Shown here: positions 32,958 through 44,378 of the stretch, piece after piece | Numbering within the stretch: position 1 is the stretch's first letter | Layout: each line of letters starts with the position of its first letter | Origin: Rhizopus sp. PT2906 | Lineage: Eukaryota; Mucoromycota; Mucoromycetes; Mucorales; Rhizopodaceae | Assembly: GCA_025529335.1 (NCBI GenBank) | Contig: JAMYHX010000008.1 | Location: 215,146 to 279,145 of the forward strand | Reading direction: 5' to 3' | Length of the DNA: 64,000 nucleotides | The notes under the pieces: model-generated | Seen by the model: the letters and a program-made list of their open reading frames with translations, nothing else | What the model was told of the DNA's origin: nothing | Databases searched by the model: none | Position numbers and translations under genes: made by a program

Positions 32958-33277
32958 AAAAAAAGTTGGTTATATTGTTTTTTTATGGGGACTCTGGCTA
33001 GCGGATAAAAGGATACAAAAAAGAAGCACAAATATTTTGCAGAAGTCCCTTTCCAGTAGATCAACTGTCATTTCAACTACTGAATACCAATCATCAAAAT
33101 TATGCTGTATCTGTGACAAACTAATCGTTCATCCAAAGAAAAACAATGGGAAAGGTCAACCTTGGTGCAGTCTTGTGGGTCAATCCTGACTGCATTGGTT
33201 ATCAACATTCATATGCTATAAGAAGCCAAGACACCAATGCAGCAGTGAATATTCTTAAATTGGATTGTACAAACTGA
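32958..33277 (+). pseudogene. Fanzor/TnpB-like nuclease, C-terminal relic
   Basis: Plus-strand remnant of an OrfB/TnpB-type protein, probably a eukaryotic Fanzor. An open frame from about 32958 gives VGYIVFLWGLWLADKRIQ, then TTEYQSSKLCCICDKLIVHP, the typical lead-in to the zinc ribbon (E-Y-x-S-S-K-x-C-x-x-C). A one-base frame break near 33150 follows. The next frame gives GAVLWVNPDC, then AIRSQDTNAAVNILK before the stop at 33275. D-x-N-A-A-x-N-I is the RuvC-III signature that closes TnpB and Fanzor proteins. The N-terminal two thirds (RuvC-I and the guide-RNA binding region) are not recognisable upstream. Confidence 0.65.
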
Positions 33278-33479
33278 TTACAAACGACAACCACCCTTCG
33301 TTTGCACGAGAAATGAAGAAAGAAGATGGTATAAACAAATTGTTTCATGGCTCGACACAATTTGGAAAGTTGATGTCGGACTTTCAGTATTTAGAGTTCT
33401 CCAGCAAACAATTTATAGAACACAGAATGAGAGTGGTTTTCTACTCTTTTTCTCTTGCTTTTCTTGTTACATTATAGAG

Positions 33480-35817
33480 ATGCAGCCAATTACTTCTCCT
33501 CAAGCTTCGGAACACAATGTAGATTCTCGCGATAGAAAGCGCCAAAAGAGAAATAGAGCCTGTAAGAAAGAAAGAAAACAATGACATGGCAAACGTAGCT
33601 CATTCCATTTTTTAGGTGATTTATGTAGGCGAAAAAAGACGAGGTATTATTAGTAAGAGGGATAGCTTTGGACTTTATGTGTATAAAAGTATTAATTGCA
33701 AAACAAAAGGTGTGATCATGATCCAGCATATCCAAACATCGCATGCAGTTCATGTAGAAACTATGAAAAGGAATGCACATTTTCAGAAGTAATATCAAAC
33801 TAGAATGATATATAGTAGTAATAACCTTTCAACACACATATATACATTAGCCAACGAAAAAAAGAGGACCATCTAAAGGTTATGTGGAAGGTTTAGAGAG
33901 TCGATTGAAGCGAGTAGAGGAGTTACTTGTCAATATGCTGCAGGATATGCCTCCTAATGAAATTGCTGATGTTACTGCAGAACTTGAGAAAGACTCGGAT
34001 GCGTATAAGAAACCATCAGAAGAGAATAAAGATGCCTATTTCTTTGCAGGCAGCTCATCTGGCTATTATTTATTAAGTAGATTGTTTCCCCAAGATCAAT
34101 CTCATCCATTGAACCAAATGTTTCCCAAACCTATCAATAATAATGACGATTTGATCATCAAACGACCATCAGAACTAAGCTCATCATCATCCGGAAATAA
34201 CCAGGACTGGAAACTGCCGCCAAAGGGTCTCATGGATTATTTGCTAAATGTGTAAATCAAAAACACAAAATATGAATTCTTGACTCTAATCATCTGTTTA
34301 AAGTTATTTTGAAAGGGTGAACAAATTCCTGCCTATTCTTGACAAGGATGAATTCTACAAACTCTACGAGAGAGAAGGTTCACAGTCATCTCAAGTCACA
34401 CCAATCGCCTTGACTACCTGCTGTAAAGTCATAAAGATGCTGGATAAAAACCACCCTATTTTTGCAGAATATGGTGTAGAAAAGGAAGCGTTAAAAAAAG
34501 ATCTCACCTTTCAATTGCATTTGCATCATATGCCTGACTTTTTAGAACCAAAGGTGCAATCAATTCAGTTATTACTGTTGAATGCAGCACATAGCGAATC
34601 ATGGTTGACACAGGGCGAGGCTTGGCTCTCGGTAAGTATAGCTATTAAAATGGCCCAAGACTTGGGGTTACATCGAGCCAGTTTCAAGCCTCAGGGACTG
34701 TCCAAAGCCGAACTGGAAGCGCGGAAAAGACTTTGGTGGTCTGCATACATCCTTGATCGATGTGTGTGTGCTGCTGTTGCTAGGTAACCTTGTTTTATCA
34801 TTACTTTTTCGGTTTTACTCATAAACAAACAAGACCCCTGACAATATCAGATGCAGATTGTGACATTGATTATCCAGAAAGTCCAGACCATTTTCATTAT
34901 CTTGCCAAGTTAGCAAGCATTCATGGAGAGTCTATAAGGGCACTTCGCTCACCAAAAATACAAGTTTTACCAGATAAAAGTCAAAGAATCGAGAATATTT
35001 GTAGATTCATACAGCAAAAGTTGGTCGAATGGAAAAACAATTTACCATCTCATTTGCAAATTTCGGATGAAGAATTTGATCAGATTTCCCAGTCAGATAG
35101 TATTAATCCAGCACTGAAGGAAAAGCTGGAGAATGGAGGAGGTAAATACAGGAAGGAAGAAAGAGAAGGGAAAGACCCATTGACGGGATTTCATTAGCGG
35201 GACAACTTTATTTTGCTTACACTGCCGCTCACTTATCGGTCAATAAGTATTTATTTTCCACAAACATTGATCAATCAAGTGTTACCTCTGCGTGTCAGGA
35301 ACTTATCAGAAAGGCATTTTATACCCTGTCTTACATCAATGTTGAATTTTTGCTATCCTTTTGGTGTTTCTCAAGTAAAACAAGATAAAAACAAAAATTA
35401 AGGATATGAACTAACAAACAATACAGGTTATTTTTTAACAGAGATACTTACAATTATATTCATTAATTGCAAGAGCCCTGACCCAGCGATTGCGTCAGAG
35501 GCTAAATACTATAATGAGAAATTGAAAAGCTTTTATCGACACCTTGAAGAGACACTTGAGCAAGTAAGTCAATATAAAAACAGTGCCACGTTATCATTCT
35601 AAACGTAATCCAGCCTTCTTTAGTGCCATATATTGACTTAATATTCAAACTCGGCAGCGGGAGTTTAGAAGATAAAGAGAAAGATAATAATAGCCAGAAC
35701 GCTTTAGGCGATGAATTCCTACATCAGACTTCCTTAATAAACAATATTAACGGATTAGAATGGAGTGGTAATATAGTATTGATAGATAATCATCCCTTAT
35801 TGACACTTGTATCATAG
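33480..35817 (+). CDS. Zn2Cys6 transcription factor with fungal_trans domain
   Basis: Fungal-specific regulator, 631 residues in nine exons: 33480-33561, 33616-33643, 33710-33788, 33851-34251, 34304-34783, 34834-35141, 35198-35374, 35427-35563, 35614-35817. The binuclear cluster is split over three exons: RACDLCRRKKTRCDHD, then ACSSCRNYEKECTF. A KKRGPSKGYVEGLESRLKRV linker and coiled coil follow. The middle homology region (fungal_trans) is visible as YFERVNKFLPILDKDEFYKL, WLSVSIAIKMAQDLGLHR and RKRLWWSAYILDRCV. The exact target genes cannot be told. Its neighbour is the GALT gene on the same strand, but nothing in the sequence links them. Confidence 0.92.
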
Positions 35818-36019
35818 AAATAGCAAAACTATTGTTTGAAATCGACCAAGGCTCAGATGGGGCAAAGTTTATGTAAGCAATCAGGAAAACATTGAATCCC
35901 CGTTTATTACATAATCAACATCTTTTTCCATAAGTGGATTTGTAACACAATTACTTTTCATCATATATAAAAAAGAACTGTAACCAGCAGATTTTTATTT
36001 TTCATTCGTTTATTTTACC

Positions 36020-37127
36020 ATGTTTGATTTCAGCAACAACTCCCACCGTCGCTACAACCCTTTAACCAAGTCATGGGTTCTATGTTCCCCTCATCGTACT
36101 CAAAGACCTTGGCAAGGTCAACAAGAAGGTGATCAATCTGAAGAGAGACCTCAATATGATCCTCAGTGTTATCTATGTCCTGGTAACCAACGTGCAAATG
36201 GTGAAAGCAATCCCAAGTATGAAGCTACCTTTCGTTTCCCAAATGACTTTGCCGCTGTAAAGACAGATCAGCCTGCTCTTGAAGCCACTGATGATGATTT
36301 GATTCGAGTGGAAGGTGTTCGTGGTGAATGTCATGTCATTTGCTTCTCACCTCGTCATGATCTCACCTTGGCAGAAATGTCTGTAGAAGAGATAGAAAAG
36401 GTTGTTGACATTTGGACATCAAGTTACTTGGACATGCAACAGAACCCAGTTATTAAACACGTGCAAATCTTTGAAAACAAGGGCGCTGCCATGGGTTGCT
36501 CTAACCCTCATCCTCATGGTCAAATGTGGTGCACTGAAAGTATTCCAGAAGAACCTCAAAAGGAGTTAATAGCTTTACATGAATACAACCAAAAGCATGG
36601 GGGTAAAAAGTGTTTGCTTTGTGATTATGCTCAACGTGAAATGAACGATCCTGAACGTAAGCGTACAGTATTTGAAAATGATACCTTCTTAGTCGTGGTT
36701 CCCTTCTGGGCAGTTTGGCCATTTGAAGTCATGGTCTTACCCAAGGTACATATTGCCTCATTACCAGAGATGGATGATAAGCAAAAGCATGACCTGGCCG
36801 ACGCTGTTCGCCGCATCACATGCCGCTATGATAACCTGTTCAAGACTAGCTTCCCTTATTCTATGGGTATCCATCAAAAGCCTCTTCAGGGCGAATACGA
36901 TTATGCACACCTTCATCTTCACTACTATCCACCTTTATTAAGAAGTGCTACTGTTAGAAAATTCCTTGTCGGGTACGTTTTGTTTTCATCAATATGTTTA
37001 TCGTCTAATATTTATGTTTTATAGATTTGAAATGCTTGGTGAACCTCAACGAGACCTAACCCCAGAACAAGCAGCAGCCCGTCTTAGAGAGCTTCCCGAG
37101 GTCCACTATAAGGAAGTAGCCAATTAA
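36020..37127 (+). CDS. GAL7: Galactose-1-phosphate uridylyltransferase
   Basis: Leloir-pathway enzyme that swaps UMP between UDP-glucose and galactose-1-phosphate. Exons 36020-36972 and 37025-37127 code 351 residues, the normal length. The active-site motif SNPHPHGQMW holds HPH at 164-166, whose second His carries the uridylyl group. CYLCPGN (Cys50, Cys53) and PRHD match the zinc-binding site, with His164. Other family blocks are YNPLTKSWVLCSPHR at the start, VVVPFWAVWPFEVMVLP, and the metal-site cluster YDYAHLHLHYYPPLLRS near the end. The single intron interrupts VRKFLVG/FEMLGE. The GAL1 and GAL10 partners are not in this window. Confidence 0.97.
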
Positions 37128-37345
37128 GAAAGAAAAGCAATACTATCCCTCTCAATGATCTATTGTACATATTCCTACATACATATACATATAAACCAGG
37201 TAGCCATTTGCTACAAGTAGATTGATAATAAAGATAAAAAAATATCCATTACGGCCAAGTTAGGTAACACTATAATTCTCCGTGCCTCTTTTTATTATTT
37301 TTCTCTCTTTTTTATTGTTACATTCTTTTGCATATAACAGTGACA

Positions 37346-38230
37346 ATGAAAAACTCCCAGGGACATGCGCTCAGAAGACCTGTTAGTATGCCGAGTAGTA
37401 GAAAAAGTATGGATCTCATCGAGGATACATCAAAGCATTTTGGACCTAATAAGCTGACCATTGACGCACACGCGCAAAGACAGCGCTGGGATGCATTTTT
37501 TGAACCACATTATACATTTATGGCCTTTATTCACGAGCTGAATCTAAAAGACGATGAAGATCTCATACGAGGACACCAAAAGAACGTCGATCGGCTTGTA
37601 GACACGGATAGCTTTGGTCAAACTTCTCCTCAGCGACAAAGCTGTGACTTTGCTTTGTCAAATCCAAATTCCTTGATGGCATCACCCAAGATAGAGAAAC
37701 AAGATATTCCGTGGACCGAGCAAGACCAGAATGTGTTGATCCAGCGTTTGGAAATTCTCAAACGGATTCGTACAGCCAAGACTACAGAGAAGCAAGACGG
37801 TCAAAGTAACCTTGTAGGTCGATGGAGACAGCAACTGACACGAAAGGCACACAAGCTACGTCAGGAAGTTCAAGCGATCACTGAAGACAGCGAGTCAAAG
37901 GCGTCTACACCCACAGTTGAAGAAGGTACACATGATGATGAGGTAGAGAAGCCAGAGATAAAAGAAGAAGAACCGAAAAAGAGAATCATAAATTGTCGAA
38001 GATCCTTTCTTTTCTTTCTCCTGGGATTTCTATTTCCTCCGCTATGGTTAATAGGAAGTATTTACATTGCATCCTATGATAAAAAGCAGACATCCGCGAA
38101 TAGACGTATTGATAAAAAATGGAGACGTAGATCAAGAGTCATCCTAGGTGCTTTTCTTATCCTTCTCTTGGTCGCATCGGTTACTGTTTTTGTTATAAAT
38201 CCTGCTTCGGTTGGATGGAGACATGGATGA
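37346..38230 (+). CDS. Fungal membrane protein with two C-terminal TM helices
   Basis: Intronless, 294 residues. I cannot name a function. The N-terminal 200 residues are hydrophilic with predicted helices (IPWTEQDQNVLIQRLEILKR, LTRKAHKLRQEVQ) and an acidic, Lys-rich stretch. Two hydrophobic helices follow, SFLFFLLGFLFPPLWLIGSI and a second one near VILGAFLILLLVASVTVFVI. A basic RRIDKKWRRRSR loop joins them. This looks like a plasma-membrane or ER protein with a large cytosolic domain. The ATG at 37346 was chosen because no upstream in-frame ATG exists. Confidence 0.75.
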   Translation: MKNSQGHALRRPVSMPSSRKSMDLIEDTSKHFGPNKLTIDAHAQRQRWDAFFEPHYTFMAFIHELNLKDDEDLIRGHQKNVDRLVDTDSFGQTSPQRQSCDFALSNPNSLMASPKIEKQDIPWTEQDQNVLIQRLEILKRIRTAKTTEKQDGQSNLVGRWRQQLTRKAHKLRQEVQAITEDSESKASTPTVEEGTHDDEVEKPEIKEEEPKKRIINCRRSFLFFLLGFLFPPLWLIGSIYIASYDKKQTSANRRIDKKWRRRSRVILGAFLILLLVASVTVFVINPASVGWRHG

Positions 38231-38334
38231 TTTAGAATGCTTGTATAATTGCTTTATTGTTAAATGAAAAAGGAAAATGCGATAAAATAATATAGACCGA
38301 TAAAGATATTATGCCTCTTTTTCTTGTCTTAATT

Positions 38335-40917
38335 TCATGATAAATAGTTTGTAGTAGGACTAGGACTGATACTCATAGCCATCATGTCAGACGTCACACT
38401 ATCGTCGTCATCATCTTCGTCTTCGCTATCTTCGTCGCTGTCATCATCACTTTCATCTTCGTCGTCTGCGACCCATTCATAATATATATTGTCCACAAAC
38501 ACTTTACTACCATCAAGCTTGTAAGGATCAAATGGGAAAAATGTTTGTACTGTCTGCAGCAAATTTGAACTTCCTAAGCCAGGGACAAAGATCTCTCGGT
38601 TCTTTTCTATAACAGGGTATACGTACATAAAGTGTGTGCTTCGAGCCAACTTTGCAAATTGACGAACAACAGCTTGAGAGCAAATCTTCAGAGGGTTGAA
38701 CTTACTCATCACTAATCGAGGCAAGTTGCGCAAACCAAGACACCATGTACGGGATGCACCACTACCGAATCCATGTTCAGGGCGTGTCAGATGTCGATGT
38801 TCTTCAGAGTACATGTCATCTTCAATATCATCTTCAATTTCCAATTCATTATCAATCACCAAGTCTCTCCATCTAAAGCAGAATATGTACATTGTTGCCT
38901 GTACGACTGCATAAAACACGTCGTGCTTTGTACAATCCAAGTTACGGACACTTGATTCATGCATGTCCATGTAACTGTCACACCAAGTAGACAAGGCCAA
39001 GACAACTCTCTGGATCGTACTTGAATCTAAAAACTTGGCTCGTGCTACATATGAAGAGATGTACGCAGCCGCAGCAACACGGGTCACATTGGGTTTCAAA
39101 GGGTCAGTGATGTGTTGAAGAAGATGATCCAAGAAGTAATCGCTATACTCATGTACGTTGAGCGAGCAAAAGTAAAACAACAGGAATTGAGTATATCGTG
39201 ATTTAAGTGTCTTGAGAACAGCGCGGTCAAAGATGTCGACTAGAGCATAGAATATCTCGTGAAGCACTTCAGATGGCGCAGTTTGGGCACACTTTTGAAA
39301 GTACTGGAATGAGAGTTGCATCATTGCGTCTAATTTACGAATCATGTATTTGATTTCTTCAATTGAATCTTTCTTGTCTGGATCCATTTGGGAACTTTGA
39401 GAATCGACACTTTCAACGTCAGAAACATCATCTTCGTCCTCTGTTTCGCTTGCTTCAGATTCATAATCTTCATCAAAGTTCATATTGTATACTTCAAATT
39501 CAACATCCTCATCTATTTCGTCAAGTTCAATCTGGATTTGTGCGTCGATTTGTACCATTTGATCAATAATAAGGCCTAATATCTGCTTCCTTAGAACTGG
39601 TACATATTCGGATACAATCAGAATGTTTTTCACGTATGCAGCCTGTTCTGCTGAATTGAATCGTTTGTGTGGCATATGACGAACGAGACTCACAAAAAGT
39701 GAGTTGGCACCTGTTGGGATAAGCTGAAGTATACATTGGAGTGCTTCATGATATCTATCGTAGGCTTGCGTTCTAGTGATCTTTGTATTCTGTGGAAGTT
39801 GGTTTCCTAAGAAAGGTGTTAATCATGAATCATCTACAACACCAAATAGCAACTTACGGAATCTAAAGCCTTGCACCAATGAGTTAATAATAGGAACGAC
39901 ATAGATGGCGTGTGCAGATACAAGGTTTTCCAAAAAGTCAATATAGGCATTCATAAATCCTCTGTTTTTAAAACTCCAATCCACCTGTAAGACAGCTTCA
40001 ACCAGATTAGAACATGATTTATCAAGAAGTGACACAGACTGCGACAGGACAACGATCCATGTGTAGAGTTTTAAAGTAGAAGGAGCGTCTGGACTTGATG
40101 GATCTTTGTACAAGAGCTCTACCAGTTCATTATATCGAGTTGTATTACCCTACAAAGACAATAAAGAGTGGTAAGTCAATTGTCAAGATAATAAAAAGAA
40201 AAAAGAGAATTGTATGCAAAAAGGGAATAACAAAGTAATGTTTTATATCGTGGTTTGAGTAGGGATAGGGAAACTACACAAAGAATACTTCTTTATGGTT
40301 TCCCTACCATAATGCCAACTACGTTCTTTTTAAGAAAAAAGAATATTGCCCTACATACACGATCTCTTTTTTTATTCAATAAAAGAGTATATAGATCTCT
40401 TTCATTACAAACATAATCCCCCTTTTCCTAATCAGAGTCCCCTTTTTTCTTTTGTGTATGTATCAATTGGTAACAATATAGTCGTTTTTACTTTTTGGAC
40501 CCATCAAAAGCAAAAGCCAGCAATTACCCGATCGTATACAGGGACATATACGGGGACATGCCGCAGTAGTTGGACAGGTTTCTTTTTAAAAAAAAACCGT
40601 TTCTGGCAAAACCACAAATAATTTTACTTGATAAAAGCCCCCTCACAACGAGTGCGTTTTAACATGTAAAATTATAAATAGTTTACCTGTTCCTTTTCTC
40701 GCAGTGCACCCAAAATAAACGTTTTCATCATCAACTTCAAGTTGTTCAACTTTTCCTTGCTGACGTTTTCGTTTGTCTCTTCAGCGGGTATCATACTGGC
40801 TTTTGTCAGTTCTTGTGATAGAGAGTCTTGAGGTAAAGCAATGTTCATCGTGGGTGATCTCGCCGGCATCGATTGGTTTGATTGGTGTTTAAGAGGAAAC
40901 AAAGAAAAGTTGGACAT
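38335..40917 (-). CDS. RRN3: RNA polymerase I initiation factor Rrn3/TIF-IA
   Basis: Factor that binds Pol I and recruits it to rDNA promoters; in other species its activity follows nutrient and TOR signals through phosphorylation. Minus-strand exons 40917-40687, 40149-39858 and 39806-38335 code 664 residues. HEAT-like repeats run through the protein (YNELVELLYKDPSSPDAP, LIPTGANSLFVSLVRHMPHK, DHLLQHITDPLKPNVTRVAA). It carries the family's long acidic insert (about residues 300-345) and the conserved TRTWCLGLRNL-like and FFPFDPYKL motifs. A second acidic Ser/Asp stretch ends the protein. Intron 1 is 537 nt, ten times longer than other introns here. The protein context across it (ALREKEQ/GNTTRYNELV) fits Rrn3, so I trust the join. 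Confidence 0.93.
40150..40686 (-). other. Long first intron of RRN3 with a hairpin
   Basis: 537-nt intron in a genome where nearly all introns are 45-60 nt. At about 40268-40306 an inverted repeat (TAGGGAAAC ... GTTTCCCTA, with an inner AAAGAA ... TTCTTT) can form a hairpin on either strand. Near 40541 two similar GGGACAT words follow each other. No snoRNA box pair was confirmed, but an intron-coded small RNA or regulatory intron is possible. Confidence 0.35.
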
Positions 40918-41343
40918 TTAGAAAATTTTTAGATAAAATAAAAAAAAAAAAACAATTTAAAACTCCTAAAATGAAAAGGTTTTCATTGGTTGATTGAAAA
41001 GGTAAAATAGAGAGGTTACCATAGCAACAGAACGCAAGTAGACACAGTTAAGGTGATTAAGTGTTTACGACAAGGAACTGAACCACTCGAATGTTTTGAA
41101 AAGTATTCATTTATTTATATCTACATAGCACCACTATATACTTTTCATAGTATCATATTCATTGTTACCTTGCGCGATTGTTAAAGCCCTATTTAGGACA
41201 GCTGCTTATGCACAATCAAAAAAATTTGAGCCCTTTGATTTGATCTGAGCAAGAAATACTTTCTTTTTGGCAGCCACACCTTATTAGGACTGCTTTTCTT
41301 GCTGAGCTGCGTGACAGGGCGCCTCACGATTATGCAAATTCTC

Positions 41344-41372
41344 TGACACGTCACAAAGTGCAGATCTGACTC
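41344..41372. promoter_or_regulatory. Candidate bZIP (Gcn4-like) sites upstream of ADE1
   Basis: The ADE1 upstream region holds TGACACGTCA at 41344-41353 (a near-palindromic ACGT-core bZIP site) and TGACTC at 41367-41372 (the Gcn4 core), 115-145 bp before the start codon. Purine genes of fungi are commonly under Gcn4-type control. Sites this short also occur by chance. The rest of the 570-bp spacer between RRN3 and ADE1 shows no gene. Confidence 0.35.
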
Positions 41373-41487
41373 TTAACAAGGGTTCCGCATCTCAGCAAGA
41401 GATCCCGAAGATCACCAATAAAGCAAGCCATTCTTTATCATTTTCCTCTTCTCTTTTTCTTACATCTTCTCTATACTACAACAATCA

Positions 41488-42598
41488 ATGGCCCTTTTAA
41501 ATAGGTAAAGAGTCCATCAACTCTATATATGGCTGGCAACATCCTCACACTATATTTAGCAACTGTCCCGATCTTAAACTTATTGCTCGCGGCAAAGTAC
41601 GTGACCTTTATGAAGTAGACGAAAAGTCTCTCTTGTTTGTAGCCACTGATCGTATCAGTGCCTTTGACGTTATCATGAACAATGTAAGCTTGAATTTTAT
41701 TCTCTTTAATCGTGCTTACATATTATTTACTAGGCTATTCCTGGAAAAGGCAAAATCCTTACTCAAATCTCTCTCTTTTGGTTCGATCTCTTAAAGGACG
41801 TTTTACCCAACCATTTGATCACTGCCAATTTTGATGAAATGCCTGCCAAAGTCCAAAAGTATCGCGAACAGCTTGAAGGTCGATCCATTTTAGTCAAGAA
41901 GATGAAGGTGTTGCCTATTGAAGCTATCGTCCGTGGATATATCACTGGATCTGGATTGGCTGAATACAAAAAGAAGGGAACTATTTGTGATATTCCTCTT
42001 CCAGAAGGTTTGGTTGACAGCCAAAAGCTCCCAGAAGTCCTTTTTACGCCTAGTACCAAGGCTGAAATAGGTGATCACGGTAAGATAAAAGATGTCTACA
42101 AGAAAAAGATTGGATCTTGACAGAATATATATCTAGATGAAAATATTCATCCTTCAAAAATGGCAGAGATTTTGGGTGATAAGGAACTTGCTGATAAAGT
42201 AACCAAATCAGCTATTGAACTCTACACAAAGGCAAGCGAATATGCAGCAAAGAAAGGCATCATTATTGCAGACACCAAATTCGAGTTTGGATTAGATGAA
42301 AATAACCAATTGAGTGTAGTTGATGAAGTCTTGACGCCAGGTAAAACATTGAATGAAAGGCTGTAAATGCATCATATTCATGTCATTTGTAGATTCATCT
42401 CGTTTCTGGCCAGCTGATAAATATGAAGCAGGACGTACACAAGACAGCTTTGACAAGCAGTTCTTGCGTAATTATCTCGAGTCTATCAAGTTTGATAAAA
42501 AGACAAGTATTGAACTTCCTCAAGATGTTATTGATAATACCCTGGCCAAGTATAAGGAAGCCTTCTTCTTATTGACTGGAAAACAAATCTCTTTGTAA
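41488..42598 (+). CDS. ADE1: SAICAR synthetase (phosphoribosylaminoimidazole-succinocarboxamide synthase)
   Basis: Purine pathway enzyme that joins CAIR with aspartate using ATP. Exons 41488-41504 (17 nt), 41560-41683, 41734-42079, 42137-42340 and 42393-42598 code 298 residues, the usual monofunctional length. Family blocks: IARGKVRDLYEVD, LLFVATDRISAFDVIMNN, IPGKGKILTQIS, EAIVRGYITGSGLAEYKK, FTPSTKAEIGDHDENI, IIADTKFEFGLDE, DEVLTPDSSRFWPADKYEAG and SFDKQFLRNYL. It is a single-domain enzyme as in yeast, not the animal fusion with AIR carboxylase. The very short first exon is supported by the start codon and the exact phase into SNCPDLKLIARG. Confidence 0.97.
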
Positions 42599-44378
42599 AA
42601 TATATTTATGCTGTAGTTCGCTAATAAACACTGTACTTTTTAATAAACTAAAAGAAAAAGGACATAGTTGCTTGGTATGATTTATCCTGGACAAACCAAT
42701 AGAGAAGCATGTTTATCACTGTTAGTGAAATTATGACCCTTCTCAAATGATCTCTTGGAAAAGCCTATAACTACAGAAGAACAGGTACAAGTTAAAGTGA
42801 TTCTTATTTAGGCAATTGATTATCCTTATATGGTACTAAATTAATGTGTGCTTGTAACGTTTAGACTCGTGAAAAAACGAGCTATTATTATTAATGAGTG
42901 TAAAGTTTATTGCTCGCAAATAATGGTTGGTTTAATAGAGGATAGCTTTTGAAAAGATGATCAATATAATACTTGTGGAATGACTTGATACATCATACTG
43001 TTTTGCTGCCCTCTGAATACAGACATGCTAAAGTTTTGGGCAAGAATGAGGTAGTATAAGAAAAAAGCTCGTGGTTACGGTTTTTAAGAATTATGACATT
43101 AGTAGTGAGAGTATCAAATTTCTTTGATCTTGGTTCTTCATGAGCAGTGCCCTGAACAGCTTTATAAAGTAATATGCCTTGACGATAAATCTATTATTTA
43201 CAAAATTAGAACAAGTGCGTAATTTTTCCCTTTCATTGACTGAGATGGATCAGCTTTGACCCTTAATTAGTAGTGATAGTAACAGATCGTTGTTGCACTA
43301 TCGAAAACCTTGGCATTCTAGTAATTGGACTAGAAAAAGAGGAAATGAGATAATCATATTAATGTATACTCACGGTCATTGGTCATGATTCAGAGCACTT
43401 AACGTTTTTTTCCATGGATTCAAGTCTGACGAAGCTCGTCTCCACCTTTATTTCTCTTCATTCCATAACAGTGCATAAGCAAGGTTAGACCATTTAAATA
43501 ATACTTCCCCAAAAAAGGTTGACCACCATGATTATGAAAATGCAGCTAAAAATGAGCATGTTAACAATTCCCTCCAGGATAGCCTGCTCACTTCTTTTCT
43601 CATGTATAGCTAATAGACATGTTTCACCAGGCTTTAGCTTTATGATCCCCGAAAGTCGTTGTCTATTATAAGAGTAGTATTTTAACAGAAATAGACATTC
43701 ATTTACAGGATTGAAGCAGAAAATTAAAGTATGCGAGAAGGAGACTTTATTATCATCAATCGCAAATTGACATCATCACGTGTAAGGAGATAGTTCATTT
43801 TATTTGATGCTATTCATATAAAAATAGACATTTTAAAGAAAAAGAAACAGATATGGGCAAAATAGTGTCAAGAGTTGCAGGAGATTGTAGTCTTTTTTTG
43901 GAAGAAATCAAGGAGCTGTAACTAAAAATAACGACTGTGGTTACGTTTCAGGATTTCTATCTGAATTGGGCAACAATAGGCACAATGCTTTCATTTGATT
44001 CATCTGTTGCCATGATACGGCTACTATGAAGCAATGATGGTTTTTGCAAGTCAATTATGCCTAGACACATTTACTCGTGCTTTGCATTGCAGTTTAAAAG
44101 AGGTTACCATCAGCAGACAGTGACAATATTGAAAAAGATCAAATGTATCACCAAACTATCTTGTGTGAGACAACGATATACAAGCGTAACACCTAAACTT
44201 CCCGAATAGGGTTTAGTTTACTGAATCAAGTAAGTGATCTTTTCAACTTTCTGCTTCTTTAATTAATGTCCCTTTTACTTTAAAACCCCATTTTTTTCTT
44301 TCACGATTTCTCTCTTTTTTTTATCGTATTTACAAACATACTCACCCCTAATCATTCCTTTATAATATCAATTAACGA
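42599..44378. other. 1.8-kb region without a recognisable gene
   Basis: Stops in every frame and no open frame above 60 codons. No RNA gene or terminal repeat was recognised. The 150 bp before 44379 are pyrimidine-rich and look like a strong core promoter and leader. Confidence 0.5.

Noticed and set aside
33265..33477. 70-codon open frame before the Zn2Cys6 gene
   Set aside because: No recognisable motif; lies between the Fanzor relic and the promoter, and no splice links it to either.
40687..40917. First RRN3 exon as a separate small gene
   Set aside because: Its end (KTFILGALREKEQ) matches the start of Rrn3 and joins the next exon in phase, despite the long intron.
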